Positions 29,230 to 41,798 of a stretch of 64,000 bases of DNA are shown here, piece after piece. Both the position numbers and the translations under genes were made by a program. The first letter of the stretch is position 1. Each line of letters starts with the position of its first letter. The notes below the pieces were generated by a model. That model was not told where the DNA came from. It searched no databases and was given only the letters and a program-made list of their open reading frames with translations. Source of the DNA: Auricularia sp. M13 (taxonomy: Eukaryota > Basidiomycota > Agaricomycetes > Auriculariales > Auriculariaceae); assembly GCA_037042915.1 (NCBI GenBank), contig CM073204.1, forward strand, positions 806,001 to 870,000. The letters are read 5' to 3'.

Positions 29230-32200
29230 TCGCGTCTTGCGCGGTAGCACGAGGCTGCCCCGCTATCATGAGCGCTCTTGGAAAGGATTTGGCTGTACGA
29301 TCGGCTGCGCGCTCCGGTAGTCCCGCTTATTTATCTTCCTCAGGAGAACGAGGCCCACTTTCCAAACGCGCTCGAGGTCGCATTGTAGCTGAAGTCGTCC
29401 CCGCCCTGCGCCAGCCTCATCTCCGACACCCGGAGTTAGGTGGAGGCCCATCTGCTGCCCCTTCTACATGCAGACGACACTATCGAACGCGCGCGCACAA
29501 GCTTCGCTCTTGTACGGCCTAAAGAAGTGCCTGCCCGAGGTGCAGAGCGGCGCAGCTGTCATCTGGGCGCAGAAGGACCCATGAGAGATACCTCCGCATT
29601 GCCCTCGCGCCCGCCCACGACGACCGCGCCGGCGTGGTGGCATTTGTCTGCGCGCACGCGTTTGTCGCCGTTTGTAAAGTCCGCTCCATCCCAGCTCTCG
29701 GGCTCTACGCTCCGCCTTCGTGACGCTCCGCTGAACCAAGACGTGGTCCCGAACGTGGTCACACTCGCTTTCCGTCTGCCGACCTCTCTCGCTCTTCTGC
29801 GTAGCGCCGACGCCTAAAGACGGCGTCCAAGTCGCGCCGAGCGGTTTTTCGCCCGTCCCGGATGCTCTGGTTGCGAACAACCTCCCCGTTATTGCGCACG
29901 TCGTCGCCGCCAGAAAGGTTGTCCGCTTCAGCCAGGGCCAAATGTCGCGCTCGCCTTGCAGCTGGCAGCGCAATCCGTCTCCGCCGAGCGTCGCCGCGAC
30001 CGGCTGGAACTCGCGAGCGCGCTGCTCGTCGCGGGCGATATGGTCCCTTCCCTTGGTCTAACGTTACCCGCCCGCCCATCTTCTGGGCGGGGTCGGCGGC
30101 ACCGCCCTTTTCCGCGTTGTAGCTCTGCGGCATGCTGGCCGCGTTCCGAGGTACGGATTGGAAGGAGGTCGGCCTCCGGTGTTCTCCAAGTGCGTGTCAT
30201 TCATCAATATCGTTGTTGCTGTCCTGACAATATCACACACTCAGACGCGTGCGTTGTTCGCCGATGGCGACGCGGTTGGAGGTCCGATGGGGGTTGTCTT
30301 GCACTTCATGTCAGAGTTCTCCTTGCGTAGGCCGCTGATTGGATTGTGCGAAATGAATGCTTTATTCGTTGAGAACGAACAAGATGGCAACAGGCCTACT
30401 AAGATGTGGCGGTGGCCGACGAGCCCATAGCCGGTCTGCAGTCCCCATCCCGGCGGAGCTCTGCGCTCGCGCCCTCGCGCCCTCAGCGCACTTTTGGCTC
30501 TCCGAAGATAACGTGCGCCATTCCTTCTCTCGTTCGTGCATCCGTCCCTGCGTCGATAAAACATGCATGATTTCAGGTCGTAGAGCTCACTGCAATGCTT
30601 AAGCTGACGCCTATGCTGCGGCGCCTCGGGTCGAAGGGGGTGGGCATATGCTTGACAGCGACATAGACGTCGACCATGATGGTCGCCCCAACGCAGGCTG
30701 GATGCTGGGGATGCCTCGACGCGCGCATATGCCCGACGCCTACGCGACCCCCTGCCGTGTGTGCTGGCGAATTGGACGGTGGACGCGCACATCATAGCGG
30801 GCTTTGTCGCGCTTGTTCAGGCATCCTCCGCGCCCTCCGCGTGTGTTCTTCCCGTTTCCTATTTTCCGTCTGCTGACGCGTGCTCTCAATCCCGCAGCGC
30901 AAGCGCGAGTGTGACCCTGGCGGTTGACACGGCTCTGCCGGCGCTGCGCTCGCACAGGCAGGTGCTCCGGCTCGCCGCGCTGCGTCTCACGCCGCCCGCA
31001 GAGAAAATATTGTGCAAGATGCGAGCGTGCTCCATGCATCCGACTCTTGTATCGACCCGCTGAAGTTGCGGCGGCATCCCAACCGCGCGCGGCTGGAATT
31101 CTCAGGCGCGCTCTCAAGCTCGGTATGAGTGACACGGCGCTCACGATGCCGACACAAGCTTGGATGTCGACCTCGATGTTTCGTCAATGCGTCAACGCTT
31201 ACCATGCGAGCCCAGCGCGTCGAACTCGCGGCAGCTTTCGCGTGGCAGGCCTCGGCTCACATGCGAGATGGCGGGCCTCGGTTGGCTCTTCCCACCCTGA
31301 GTGTTCTGCTTCGCTCATGGTCGGTCTGTGTCCTCATTTGAGACTGCCACTGTGATGACTACGATTGCGAGCTCCTGACAAAGCTCTCTCATCATTCGAG
31401 TCCCATTACCGTCGAACATCGCCGTGAACTTCTTCAGCAGAAGCTCCTCATATATTGACGTAACGGTGCTAGCAACACCGACATTGTCGTCGTCTTCAAT
31501 CTTGAAATCGAATCTCCGCGTTGACAGGCGTGACGACCGGTGACTTTACCTTGTCTTCGGTAAAGAAGGGCGTTTCAGCTCTGCGACGACCTCGAGAGTC
31601 GTCTGACGTGTGCGGCGATGCGTCAATTGTGTTGATGCACGATCACATTTTCAAATTATGACGTGCAAGGGAGGAGGCCGGACTGGACGCCACTGCTCCG
31701 ACGCCCGCGCAGGTACATGCATTCTGCAAACTTACTTCCACTGCCTTCTTTGTTTCGGATAAATATTGGATTGTATAATGGATACAGTACCCGAAAATAA
31801 TGGAATGCCTTAGATGAAGTGGCACAATGGATGAGAATCCGCATATATAACTCATGATCAGGCAATACCGCGGCGCTAGCACCCTACAGCCATATCCCGA
31901 GAGATGCTAGCCTCAAAATTGCTTTCCTATATGCACCTCACGCCTACTCAAGCCAAGACCGACACCTTCCTCGTTCCCATTAGCGGGCGCGAGACGAAGG
32001 CGTGCGCCACAGCCCGCTCTCAGACAGCCAGGATTCCTGAGTGGATTGCCGCCTGGACGACGGCCTCCCGCGCAAGTTGGGCGCGGTCTCTTCGGGCCAC
32101 GCTTTGCCACTGACATGCTTGCAGACTGCACAGGTACGCACATCAGGACGCGCGTTGAACCACCGAATCAATGTTGAACGACATGATATAGCCTCACCAA

Positions 32201-34344
32201 GTATCCACGTGCGCGCTGGCTCGCAAGATAGACCACCAGGCTATTCGACACTACAGCCGTCAACCCAGCACATGCTACTGGATGCCGGAGCCGGGGTAAG
32301 CGGACACGTGCTCGGCGACGGCAGAGACCTTAGATGAAGGTAAGGAAGGGAAATGTCCTGATTTCACCACTGGCGATGTCGAAATCATCATGGACAACAC
32401 TTTCGAATAGATGCCACTGTCCTGAGAAGTGATTTTTTCCTTTTGGCATCGACACCCTAGACTATTTCCCTGGAATGGGTTCTGGAGAGAGGAGGAGGAG
32501 GACCTCCTGTCGTCCACATGGACACAGACGAGCACACGATTGAGGTTTCCCGCGACCTTCGCGCGGTGGGCTACGCAGACATCTGCCTGTGCTCGCCTGT
32601 TTGTGCAGCACCTGTTGGTTCGCGCTGCGCGGCATTGTCCTACTCGTTATTCCCGAGCTCCAGCACTAACCATGACCAGCGCGCTCCGCAAACGCAACGT
32701 GAATGTGGCCAGGAACATGATGATTTATCAGCAGAGAGATGTGGTCCGGCGCTGTAGGCGCACATTAGCGGTAAAATCTTGCGAAGACCGGAGCCAGGCC
32801 GTCCGCGGCGGCGTATAGGATGCCGGGCTTCTGCGCCGCACGCCCTGTGCAATTGTGCGCGAGGACAATCACCCAGCTGCATGTTTTCGCCGCCAGAAAT
32901 GAAATATGGATGGCGAACACCACTTGCGCAAGGTTCCACGGGCCTGAGAGCAGCGTTAGACCGGTTGGGCGTGACAATATACATGGGCAGCTTGTGTCTC
33001 ACTGGATGCCTGCCGGTAGTTCAAGAATCAAGATGAGAAACAGCCAAGTTTCGCGGCATCCCAGTATTCTTTGGCGCGTTTCGCAGCCAACCTGCGAATT
33101 GAGTCCATACTAACACCGCAGCGTCGGTGTGCCCCGGAATCAGCCGGAGTGTGCGCACCATGCATCAGCGCTCGGGCTTGCGGCCGCTAGTAAAGAATAT
33201 CATGCACATGCCGAGCATGACGTTCTATTCGCGCCCCGGAGCACCGACAAAGCGGTCCAGAGCGTGCGGTGCCGCCGTTAGCGCCGTTGCCAACGCCGTC
33301 GCCAGACACGGTCTACCTACCTACCTACCTACCTACCAGAGTACATTCTCGGAACCGCGTCCTCAGTCGCCTAGATACGCAATGATACACATTTTATTCC
33401 GTCTTTGTATATAAGACGAGCTGAGGAGCCTGAGAATAAGTAAGCAGCAGATTTCCCCCGAGAGTCGGATTCACCTGCGGCAGGCTAGCGAACCCGGCGT
33501 TTCCTCAAGAGCGTCTATTCTAGGTATATATTATCGACTTTGAGGTAAGTAAAAGGCGACCGAGCGTGAGAATATCGAGCAAGAGCGGTCGTCCTCTGGC
33601 TCCCTGACTCTCAGCATACGGATTTGAAAGTTGAACAGTATGCAGCAGTCTTCAGCAAGCGAAGCGAGGCTACTGGTGCAGCGCATAGCCTGGAGAACCG
33701 CGGTGGGTGGAGATAATTGCATGTGCTTCAAGTTGTTCCGCAACACTCGCGGGAATATAATAGTCGTTGTCCCGCGCGACAGGGAAAAGGTTTGTAACAA
33801 CGGACTGAGCTTCACTTGATGGTGAATAAGGCCATCGTACCATCGTTGGATTCGTTGTAACGTGTACGCTGTTCGCACGCGCAGTATTCTCGAGTGCGAG
33901 CAAACCCCGGATATCCGAAGCGGTCTCTTTCTGGGATGATTGTCCCGCATATCATGATGGGGTCACGGTGTCCCGCATATATGCCCGGGGGCGGGGTGCC
34001 CCACATTGTGGACTGCATGGCCCACCTTAGGAGGGAATATATACACAGTGTTGGGGAAATTACTGAGACCGCTGGTTAGGCCAGGCGGTCTCAGCTGCTA
34101 AGTCAGTTGTAACTACCCGGACGATAGCGGACGATGCAACATAGTTATGTAGTCACTCAGGCTGCAAGTCCTGTTCACTTTTATTTGAACCACCGCGTGA
34201 GAGCAGGTGCGAAACAAGCAACACAGTACGCAAATTTTGGATGGAATTCACAATGCGGACCAACTGTCTTCTCATTCTATTTGGCGGCATGCCGGAGTCG
34301 GGACAGGCGGGAGGGCAAGCGCGAACGAGGGAAATATGCAGCGT
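29230..34344. other. Spacer of the inverted repeat, mostly unrecognised
   Basis: GC-rich with many overlapping short frames. 29540-29760 minus has a coding-like frame (WDGADFTNGDKRVRADKCHH) without known domain. 33531-33950 minus is open for 139 codons, also unassigned. 31640-31900 is AT-richer and non-coding. Confidence 0.4.
33313..33337. repeat. (CTAC)6 microsatellite
   Basis: Six exact CTAC units plus one C. Confidence 0.95.
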
Positions 34345-34986
34345 TTATGCGGGGAAAGGACAGAGGGAAACGCGAATGAGACGGGCATGCTGCAGCAGGC
34401 AAGACGACGGGGTGTGCAGAAACGCTGTATGATGACTAGGGCAAGGAATCGGCGAGGCGAGAGGCAGCGAAATAATGTACTGCGAGCCGGACAGGACGGC
34501 AGGTGGAAGGCGGATAGACGACTGGCGGGCGGGTCGATCCACGGGTGTGCATGCGGTGCAACGGCGCACTAGGCGGGACGGTGGGCGCAGCGGGCAGATC
34601 TCGACGAGTGTTGAAATCAAGCACAATCGAACGCCGGCTCCGGACTGCGCGTGCGCGAAATTCGTTGTCCCGAGGCTGCTTCTGCAGCCCAGGTACTCGA
34701 GCCTTGCTGCGCCAGCAAGTGGATCGTGCAGAATGTCGGATGGGAGCGAGTATGAGCCCTGGAACGCATCTTCCAGCGCGGGACGGAAGCGCTCGTGCAG
34801 CGTGATGTAGCGGGGGCTCTGGGCGAGCAACGCATTAATGTCGTTCAGATAACTGCAGCGCGAGAAGTGCACGCGGGCGAGGGCGAGGGCGAGGATGATG
34901 ATATCACGCGCTGCGTACGACACAAGATCCTCTGGAAGCGGGCGTGTCATCCATTCATCGTGCCGGGCAGGTTCTACAATCGACAT
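34345..34986 (-). pseudogene. 3'-5' exonuclease domain fragment
   Basis: The minus-strand frame starts MSIVEPARHDEWMTRPLPE and continues DLVSYAARDIIILALALARV. WMTRPL followed by Y-A-A-x-D is the ExoIII (Y-x3-D) end of RNase D/Werner-type 3'-5' exonucleases; in Agaricomycetes this is followed, as here, by a SPRYITLHERFRPAL-type helix and a cysteine-containing LEYLGCRSSLGTTNFA tail. Motifs ExoI and ExoII, which carry the first catalytic acids, are absent upstream, where a stop and GC-rich DNA next to the inverted-repeat arm begin. So it is a 5'-truncated fragment, or its early exons were not found. Downstream of about 34620 the frame is low quality and may be intron. Confidence 0.5.
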
Positions 34987-35331
34987 CGCTCAACATCGCT
35001 GCCCGGCGTGCGACTTGGACTGGGCTTGCCGAAAGAGAGTGGCTGCGAATACCATGACTCCGCGGGCGCGGTCCGGGTGGGCGACGGCGGCTGCGCGCGC
35101 GCAACGGCGAGCAGGCCGGACGGTAGGCGGGCGGGCGGCGGGAAGAAGAACGAGCGGGCGTGCCGACGTCCGAATGTGCGCGTCTGCCCTCGTCTGTACG
35201 TCTGCAAGTGCGAGGCTACGGCGAGCAGGCCCTCAGCCGGACGGGCGCGCGGGAAGACCAACAGTCGTGCCAGCGCGCGAGCCGAACGGGAGAGGCAGCG
35301 CACGCAGCGCCAGAGGCAGCGCCCGGCCTGG

Positions 35332-35875
35332 CTGCGAGGTGGGTCCGGGCGCAAGGCAGGAGCTTGAGAGCGCGCCGGAGAATCCCGGCCGCGCGCCCGT
35401 TGCTTGGAACAGGCGCTCACCCGCGCCGACACTGCTTGCGACGCCGCCAGGCCCGCGCGAGCGCCGCGCCCGACGCAAACCGTTCTATGCGCCCCGTATA
35501 ACCGTCCGTCCTCCGCCTGCGCAGTATCGTCACTGGCAGCCGCTGCCGTTGCCAGAGCAGACCCAGCCGCACAGCGCCAAAGCTTTCCAGGAAATGTCAG
35601 TCCATGCCGCACGAGCTTGTCGCACCGAGCTTACCATGTTTCAGGGCACTCAAGCGCCTTCATTCCACACGATCAGGTCGCCAGGACGGAGCGCAAGACC
35701 GCGCGCAAGACTACGCGCGCCCGAATGCGCAGGGGCTGTTTCTGTCTGCGTAAAAATGACTGGCCACACGTCCCCCATTCCTCGAATCCGCCCAGCTTGC
35801 TGTCCATCCCCCTCATCCGTCGCACGAATTATCTCAGCCTGGCAGCCCGCCAGGCACCCCGCACGCATACCGCTC
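35332..35875 (-). repeat. Right arm of a 544-bp inverted repeat
   Basis: Pairs with 28686-29229 across a 6102-bp spacer. Long open frames run through the arm in several phases (for example plus 35404-36381), but the same frames exist reversed in the left arm and show no known domain. Confidence 0.9.
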
Positions 35876-37389
35876 TGGCTTTCCCGGTCTTCTCGCTGCA
35901 GAGCGCGCCCGCTCCCTGCTTTTTGCCATCGTCTTCCTCTCCGCTTTGTATCCTTCGTTTCCTATTCTCTTTCCAATTGCCCTGCATATCCCCGGACCAA
36001 CGCTTTGCTGTATGCCGAGACAGTGTCTGCGGCCTAAATCCGCGGATCCTGCACCCTACCCTTGCTCGGTGCACCTCCATTCTGTACCTAATCTTCAAGG
36101 ATTGGCTCACAAAGTGTCATTTCTCTGCTCTGCCCTCATTCTCACAGGTTCGCGCAGGATTCTCCAGAGTGCTCGAGGCCAGCCACCCAACTTCTTTCCA
36201 TCCTGCGGTGCCCAGCGGTCCACGGCTGCTGTCGACAGCGCCTTGCCGCAGCGTGCCAGACACTATCACCGCCACCAAACGGCTGGGCCAGCGGTGCCGA
36301 GCTGAACCAACAGGGAACGCGGGGGAAGCAAGCGAACCTCTGCACCTACCGCAGCCCAAGGCGCGTCTGCATCCACAGTGAGAGAGCTTTTTAGCTGCGC
36401 AAGCGTAGCAACGCATGTTCTGACATTGCAAACGCAGCACCCGCCGTTCAGTATTGCGCAGCGCGGCCAGTAAGGACGAGCGTGGCGCGCAGGACCGGGA
36501 AGAGGGGCGGCGCTGAAGCGCGCCAAACAGCTGGTTCGCACTTGACGAAAATGCCTGCGGTTCGTCGTGGACCGCTTCATTGTCGTTATTACTCACAATC
36601 CGCAGCATCCCTCCGCGCCGCCAGGACCGCTAGTTTGACAGTACAAGCTCGTGCGACTCATTTATGTTGAACCGAGTCCCACGCGTACGGACATGTCCGC
36701 CCGGCCGCTCAAGGCGACCTTCGAGACGTAGGACGATTCCACTGAGGCTTTCCCCGCGTTATACTCTATCAGGTGAAAATGCGAACGAAATTATGCGTTT
36801 ACAACATCTCTGACGAACCGACCGTTCACGTGCTGCTGCTGCTTCAGTTGCTGCTGTCGCAGCGGCGTCTTACATGATGTCAGGAAGCGACGACGTACCC
36901 GTACTATGAGGTAGCTTGGTGGCGCTGGATCCTTTGGATACTTACTCAACGGGCTATACACGAAGTTTGGTGTACATGAGTGTGAGTGTGAGTGCGTGAG
37001 CGTGTTGCCAAAGGTAGCTCGATTTGACATGTCAGCAATGCCATCCTCACTGAGTGCTCGATGATAGTTCATGCTCCTTCAATGAAAAGGTCGCGGGAAA
37101 TATGTTAAGATAGGCCAAATGGGTAGGGGTCACGACGTGGACGATGGCACCGGAGCGCCGCTAGGGAGGGCGGCAAGGAGGGCCGTGTCAAATCTGCAGC
37201 GACTGTGAGTAGTAGCTACGAAGGTTTGGGTCCTCGAACCTCGAACTCACATATCATCCATCTGACAATGAGCCATAGAAAATAACTGCCTACAGTAGCG
37301 GAGCAAGAGGCACCGCGAAAACTCTGCAGGAAGGCAGTAGTGGTGCAAACCATCGTACTCAAATTCTACGCATACGACCTTCGCTTTGG
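35876..37389. other. No recognised gene
   Basis: A poly-triplet GCTGCTGCTGCTTCAGTTGC stretch lies near 36831. The open frames near 36120-36600 (minus) overlap plus-strand ones and show no domain. Confidence 0.4.
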
Positions 37390-38210
37390 CTCGGCGAACA
37401 ACTAGGCTGCAGCCCATGCGATTCCAGTAGGTCGAACTGAGGGCACTGGAGATGGCGGCAGAGGCAGCCACTGCCTTTGCAGCAACAATACCTGTGCAGG
37501 ACTATACTCACATACATTTCTTCGCAGATAACGACGCGGCCGTCGGCCGCGTATTTAACTGCGCTCCGACTGCCGGGCAGACTTGCTCACTTGGTTTCTC
37601 CCGTACAATACAGGACTTCTTGCTTCGGGACGAGCGGCATCGGGTATCGGTGGTTTGGGTCCCGGGCCACGAGGACATCTCGGGGCAGGAGGTGTCGGAC
37701 CGCCTGGCGAAGGCAGGGACGAGACGGGCGTCCTCCCTCCCACACTCCATTACGCTGACGCGGGCAAAGCGCGACTCCACGAAACGAAGGATTGACACAT
37801 GGCAACGGCGATGGCACGGCACGGACCGCCGTGGCGCGTACGCGCCGGCGAACCGCATCCCACCCTCCCTACGGCCGACACCACAACTCCGCGCGTGCGA
37901 CAAGGTCACGCTCGCACGCCTCGTGCAGTGTCGGACCGGCCACGCTCACACCGGCGAATACAACGCCGCCGTCAACAAGCCAGAGCGCGGTCTGGAGTGT
38001 CCTTGCGGCGAGGCTCTCCAGACCCGCAATCACATCCTCGTCGATTGCCCGCGGTACGAGCGACACCGCGGGCTCCTTCGCGAAGTTTCGCCCGCGCTGT
38101 CGGTCACCGATTTACTCGGCACGCGCGAGGGCATCCGCGCTACAGCCAGGTTCATCCGCCGGAGCGGTGCGTTTGGGCAGCCCACCGCCTCGGGGGGGGG
38201 ACGAGGCTAA
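37390..38210 (+). mobile_element. 3' end of a LINE: RNase H and zinc-knuckle tail
   Basis: The frame from about 37452 is open to 38210. RNase H features: VELRALEMAAEAA (the catalytic Glu region, just after an in-frame stop), HFFADNDAAVGRVF (Asp), and VVWVPGHEDISGQEVSDRLA (the H-x-D end). The C-terminal CPCGEALQTRNHILVDCP is the C-x-C-G...H...C knuckle that ends Agaricomycete LINE ORF2 proteins, followed by LLGTREGIRATARFIRRSGAF. No reverse transcriptase or endonuclease is visible upstream, so it is a 5'-truncated copy as expected from target-primed reverse transcription. The 3' UTR probably runs to an ATC repeat at 38567-38581. Confidence 0.8.
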
Positions 38211-38223
38211 CCCAGCTCCTGCG

Positions 38224-38245
38224 CGCGCGCGCGTAGCGCGCGCGC
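38224..38245. repeat. (GC)n palindrome
   Basis: Ten bases of GC repeat, TA, ten bases of GC repeat: a perfect palindrome in the presumed LINE 3' UTR, able to form a hairpin or Z-DNA. Confidence 0.9.
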
Positions 38246-38566
38246 CGTGACACCCTGCCCTGTGACTCAAAACCCGTTCACCCACCCACCGTCCCCGATG
38301 CACGCGACACACGGCGGAGGCGAGGCGGTTGCTTTTTCCATGCTCTATGTCCCGTATGATCTATGCCCCTTTTTCCCTTTCCCATATGCTCGTCCACCAC
38401 TCTGTTCACCTTATCGTTTACCCACCTGGTATCCTGAAGCCACGCTCGCAGATCGATACATGTCACACTGGCTCACTTTTATTTGCTGTGCATTATTTTC
38501 TATCCCCAGTGATGGCCGCGTCTTGACACCGTAGTCTTGGGTAGTCTGGAGCGGTAAAATGCAGAT

Positions 38567-38581
38567 TCATCATCATCATCA
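38567..38581. repeat. (ATC)n at the LINE 3' end
   Basis: TTCATCATCATCATCA. Short simple repeats commonly end LINEs, so this likely marks the element's 3' boundary. Confidence 0.6.
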
Positions 38582-39904
38582 GCGCGACGCAGAGTGGCCC
38601 GCCTGGCGCATGCTATGGCTTTTGTTATGCTTTCTTGATCATGTTATCACTGCCAGTCGCAATGGTGGGAGCAAAAGCTGCCAAGACATTCGTGAGTTTA
38701 TTTCTACCTATGCCGCTTCTAGCATTCCTCCAGCACTCCAGCTATCTCTGAAGGCATCATCCACGTTCAGCGAATTACAGGGCCAATTGTACAAGCATAG
38801 AAAAACAAGACAAGCGGAATCTGTTTTTGGGAAAGCCCGCCGGGTGCGAATGCAGGGATTGCCGGAAGGCTGCAAGTGCAAGCGAATGGGATCTGCGGAT
38901 ACGTGATCGAGGTCCACGTGACGTATTTGTTTAAGCATCGTCGGTGGCGGTGTTTGTGGATTACTGTAATGATCCCAAGTTCGTAATTCCGACACAAGTC
39001 GTCTACATTCATCTAGGGCAACTGTGAGACATTGAGGACACAGCTTTCAGCTACAGTAACTCTGTACAAGTCATTGACGAGGCCGCGTTCTTCGTTCGCG
39101 ACGAGATGTGCGAAATTCGGAACCTTTCGGAACCAAAAAGTCGTATATATTGTCGGAGTCGGACCGGACTCGACACTCAGCTCTGTCTCTTTCCCCATCT
39201 CTTTTCCCTCAATGTGCCGCTCCTTCATGTAAGTCCTACTCACTTCTTTTGGTCGTCGTCATTCTCACTGGCTTCCAGCTTCGAGATTCGAATCGTCTGC
39301 CGTGTGAGTGGTCTCGTCTTCGCTGCCATTCAGGCTGAGCGCGTCAGCGCGCGGCCCCCTTCATTCATCGCCGCTTGTGGAACGTGCGCTGCAATTCTGC
39401 GTATTGTCGAGGCCCAGGAGCCCGGTGGGGCTGTTGCGCGTGCGACGAGTGTTCGCAGGTGCGCCGGCGTCAGTCACTGTCGCGTATCCGTCGTTACTTA
39501 CTCATTGCAGCATCCTCGACAAGGCGGGGTCGCCGTGAGGGTTGTACCTTGCCTTGGCTGCTCCTGCGGTGGTCATTAGGTGTCTCAAGGGCGGTTCACT
39601 CTTGTCGCGAGATCACCCATGCTTTGGTGCGTTCACGTTTGCCTCTTGACTTCTCCGGCTGACTCCCTTTGCGGTGCTTGTACAGCTCACATATTCATAC
39701 TCTTCTCAGCTCTGATAGATCATACTCCTCATCATCGCCCGTGTTCATGTACAAGTGAAAATTTGTGTTGCCTCTGCTCTGAAATGGTCTGGTAATGCTG
39801 CATATCCTCGGTGTTCTCGGACATGTACTCGCTCGCGCCGTCCGTCCGCGCAGTGTCCTTCTCCATCGCGCGCAGCAAGTACCAAACCTTTCCTTCGCTC
39901 TCCC
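38582..39904. other. No recognised gene
   Basis: Overlapping short frames on the plus strand with Ser/Leu-rich, probably non-coding content. Confidence 0.4.
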
Positions 39905-40482
39905 ATGTCGAGCCGCGAACCCGCTATCTCGCGTCAGCCCACGCCCGTCGCAGATCCCGCACCTGGAGGCTCTGGCAACGACGGCGTTGCACATGGACTA
40001 CAAGGGGCGGCTACTCGCCACAGCGTCTCGTTGAGTGACGCCGCCAACTATGCGCCGCACCCGCCGCCTGTAACGTACGATCCTTGTAAGACGCTTCGAT
40101 GGCGGGGCCCGCTTGCAGCAGAAGACTCTGTCCGAGGCTTCGCTAGCGGCGCGCGCGCTGATGGTGCGGGCCTTCGTCGTGTCGAACGCGCGGTGGACGC
40201 CAATATATATCGTCCTGTCGCACGCGAGGTAGCTACCGTCATTTGCGCGCGTAAATTATGGTGTCTGACGACGCGCAGAACGCTGGGATACAGATCGCGC
40301 GCATCGGCAGGCCTTGCCGCGCGCTTTTACTCGTCGTCTTCGGCGTGCTGATCTGCCTTGGTATCCCAGCCGTCGTATACTTCGCTATCAAAAATCGTCG
40401 CGCGTCCGTGGACGGACTACTCGCTGTTATCGACATTCTGGCTTACGCTTACCGCGAGCTGGACAGGATGGAAACTGCTTGA
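39905..40482 (+). CDS. Small single-pass membrane protein
   Basis: Two exons, 39905-40228 and 40279-40482, joined by a 50-nt intron (GAG|GTAGCT ... CGCAG|AAC, branch-like TCTGAC) in phase 0, give 175 residues. The N-terminal half is Pro/Ser/Gly-rich and hydrophilic (MSSREPAIS..., APHPPPVTYDP). Exon 2 supplies one membrane helix, RALLLVVFGVLICLGIPAVV, followed by a basic KNRRAS stop-transfer signal and a short amphipathic tail ending RELDRMETA. Positive charge after the helix suggests a cytosolic C-terminus. No family is recognised. An ATG within exon 2 context (40258) gives a 74-residue alternative, but it lies in the proposed intron. Confidence 0.5.
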
Positions 40483-41798
40483 TATGCCGAGACTCAATCG
40501 TGCCTCGATGTTGCTGAAATTTCTTGGTGTTTTGATTGACCCTTGAAGCCTCTCAGCATTTCCTCAAAATGTATATACCGGTGATTTTGTCTGGGATCGC
40601 TTTTTGCCGTCGTGAACTGTGCTCACGTGATATCAGCTTGATCTCATAGAAATGAAATTCATACCTGCTTTACGTTGTTCCAATCATACAAATAGTCTTT
40701 AGATCGCATCTCTGCGGTCATGCTACGCAAGTTGAGTACGACTACTTGTGCTAAAACATGCCGGCACCATTCGGAGATGTTGCTGCTAATTCCGTGTGGA
40801 TCTCGTCATGGACTCTCGGAGATACGAAATACTGTTGTTATGCAATTTGAACGAAGTGAATTCTACACCTTGCGTGCTTTGTTTGATTCCGGCTCTAATA
40901 CATCCTTCTCTTGACCTTCAAGTCCATCAGCAATTTGAACTACAAGGAGGGCCGGTGCACTGTGCCGCAGGTTGGGATGATACGCGCGAGCGATACAGCA
41001 CGGCAGTCTCGCTACAGTAATTGGCGCGTGCGGATGGAAACGCCGCGGTTTCGCGATGTCAGCGAGCGCAGGCACGGGATGCACAGCGCAGTTCTGCTAG
41101 AACGTCAGCACCTCTCCCTGGCGAGTCCCTTTCGTGCGTCGAAGGATGGCGCCCCAGAGGTCTGCGGCGGCGCTCTGCACCTCGCGAAAGCATGTCCGCA
41201 ATGCGTGCAAGAGCGATGCGCGGGCGGGACAGCATGTGCTCATCAGGCTGCGGCAGGCGAACGACGATGGCGAGCGCGGCTGGGACATGCGTTAGCGCGC
41301 GGGGAAAGCTGTGGGAGCGGCTGGGATAGGTTGAACGACACAGCGGGGTGAAGTAGCTCAAGATATCCGTGCACACCTTGCTCCCGCACCCATCTTAAGT
41401 ACTCGGCGTCGACGCTATACTCGAATAGAGCTATTGGAGCAACGGCAGCAGGGCGAAGAACGGCAGGATTAAATCCCAACAAGGCCGCTCTCTCCTTCCT
41501 TCATCCACCATCACCATGTCGCGATACACCGTCGCGAGGTCTACGGCGAGCAGGGACACATGCCCTGGAGGTCGCTCATGTCGTCATCCAAATGTGGTGG
41601 CCGCCGAGGGCGGTTTCGGGCACGCCACCCTCCAATTCAAAATAGAACGCCTTGATCGATACTCTGGACGCCGCGTTCAATGATCAGGACGCTCTGCCAG
41701 ACCTGCAGACGTGCGAACAGGACATTGCAGATGTGTTACTCCAATCTTTTTCGGCGAATTGATTCGCTCTCGACACGAGTCGCAATCATCTGTCAGTT
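40483..41798. other. No recognised gene
   Basis: A minus-strand frame at 41243-41482 has a coding-like start (IALFEYSVDAEYLRWVREQG) but no known motif and no clear exon partners. Confidence 0.35.

Noticed and set aside
32518-32600. Short resemblance (DTDEHTIEVSRDLRAVGYAD) to a SulP-type sulfate permease
   Set aside because: Only about 20 residues, with no membrane helices or further blocks around it.
34895-36381. Long overlapping frames through the right inverted-repeat arm
   Set aside because: Two phases on the plus strand and one on the minus strand are open at once in very GC-rich DNA, with no domain and with the same frames reversed in the left arm.
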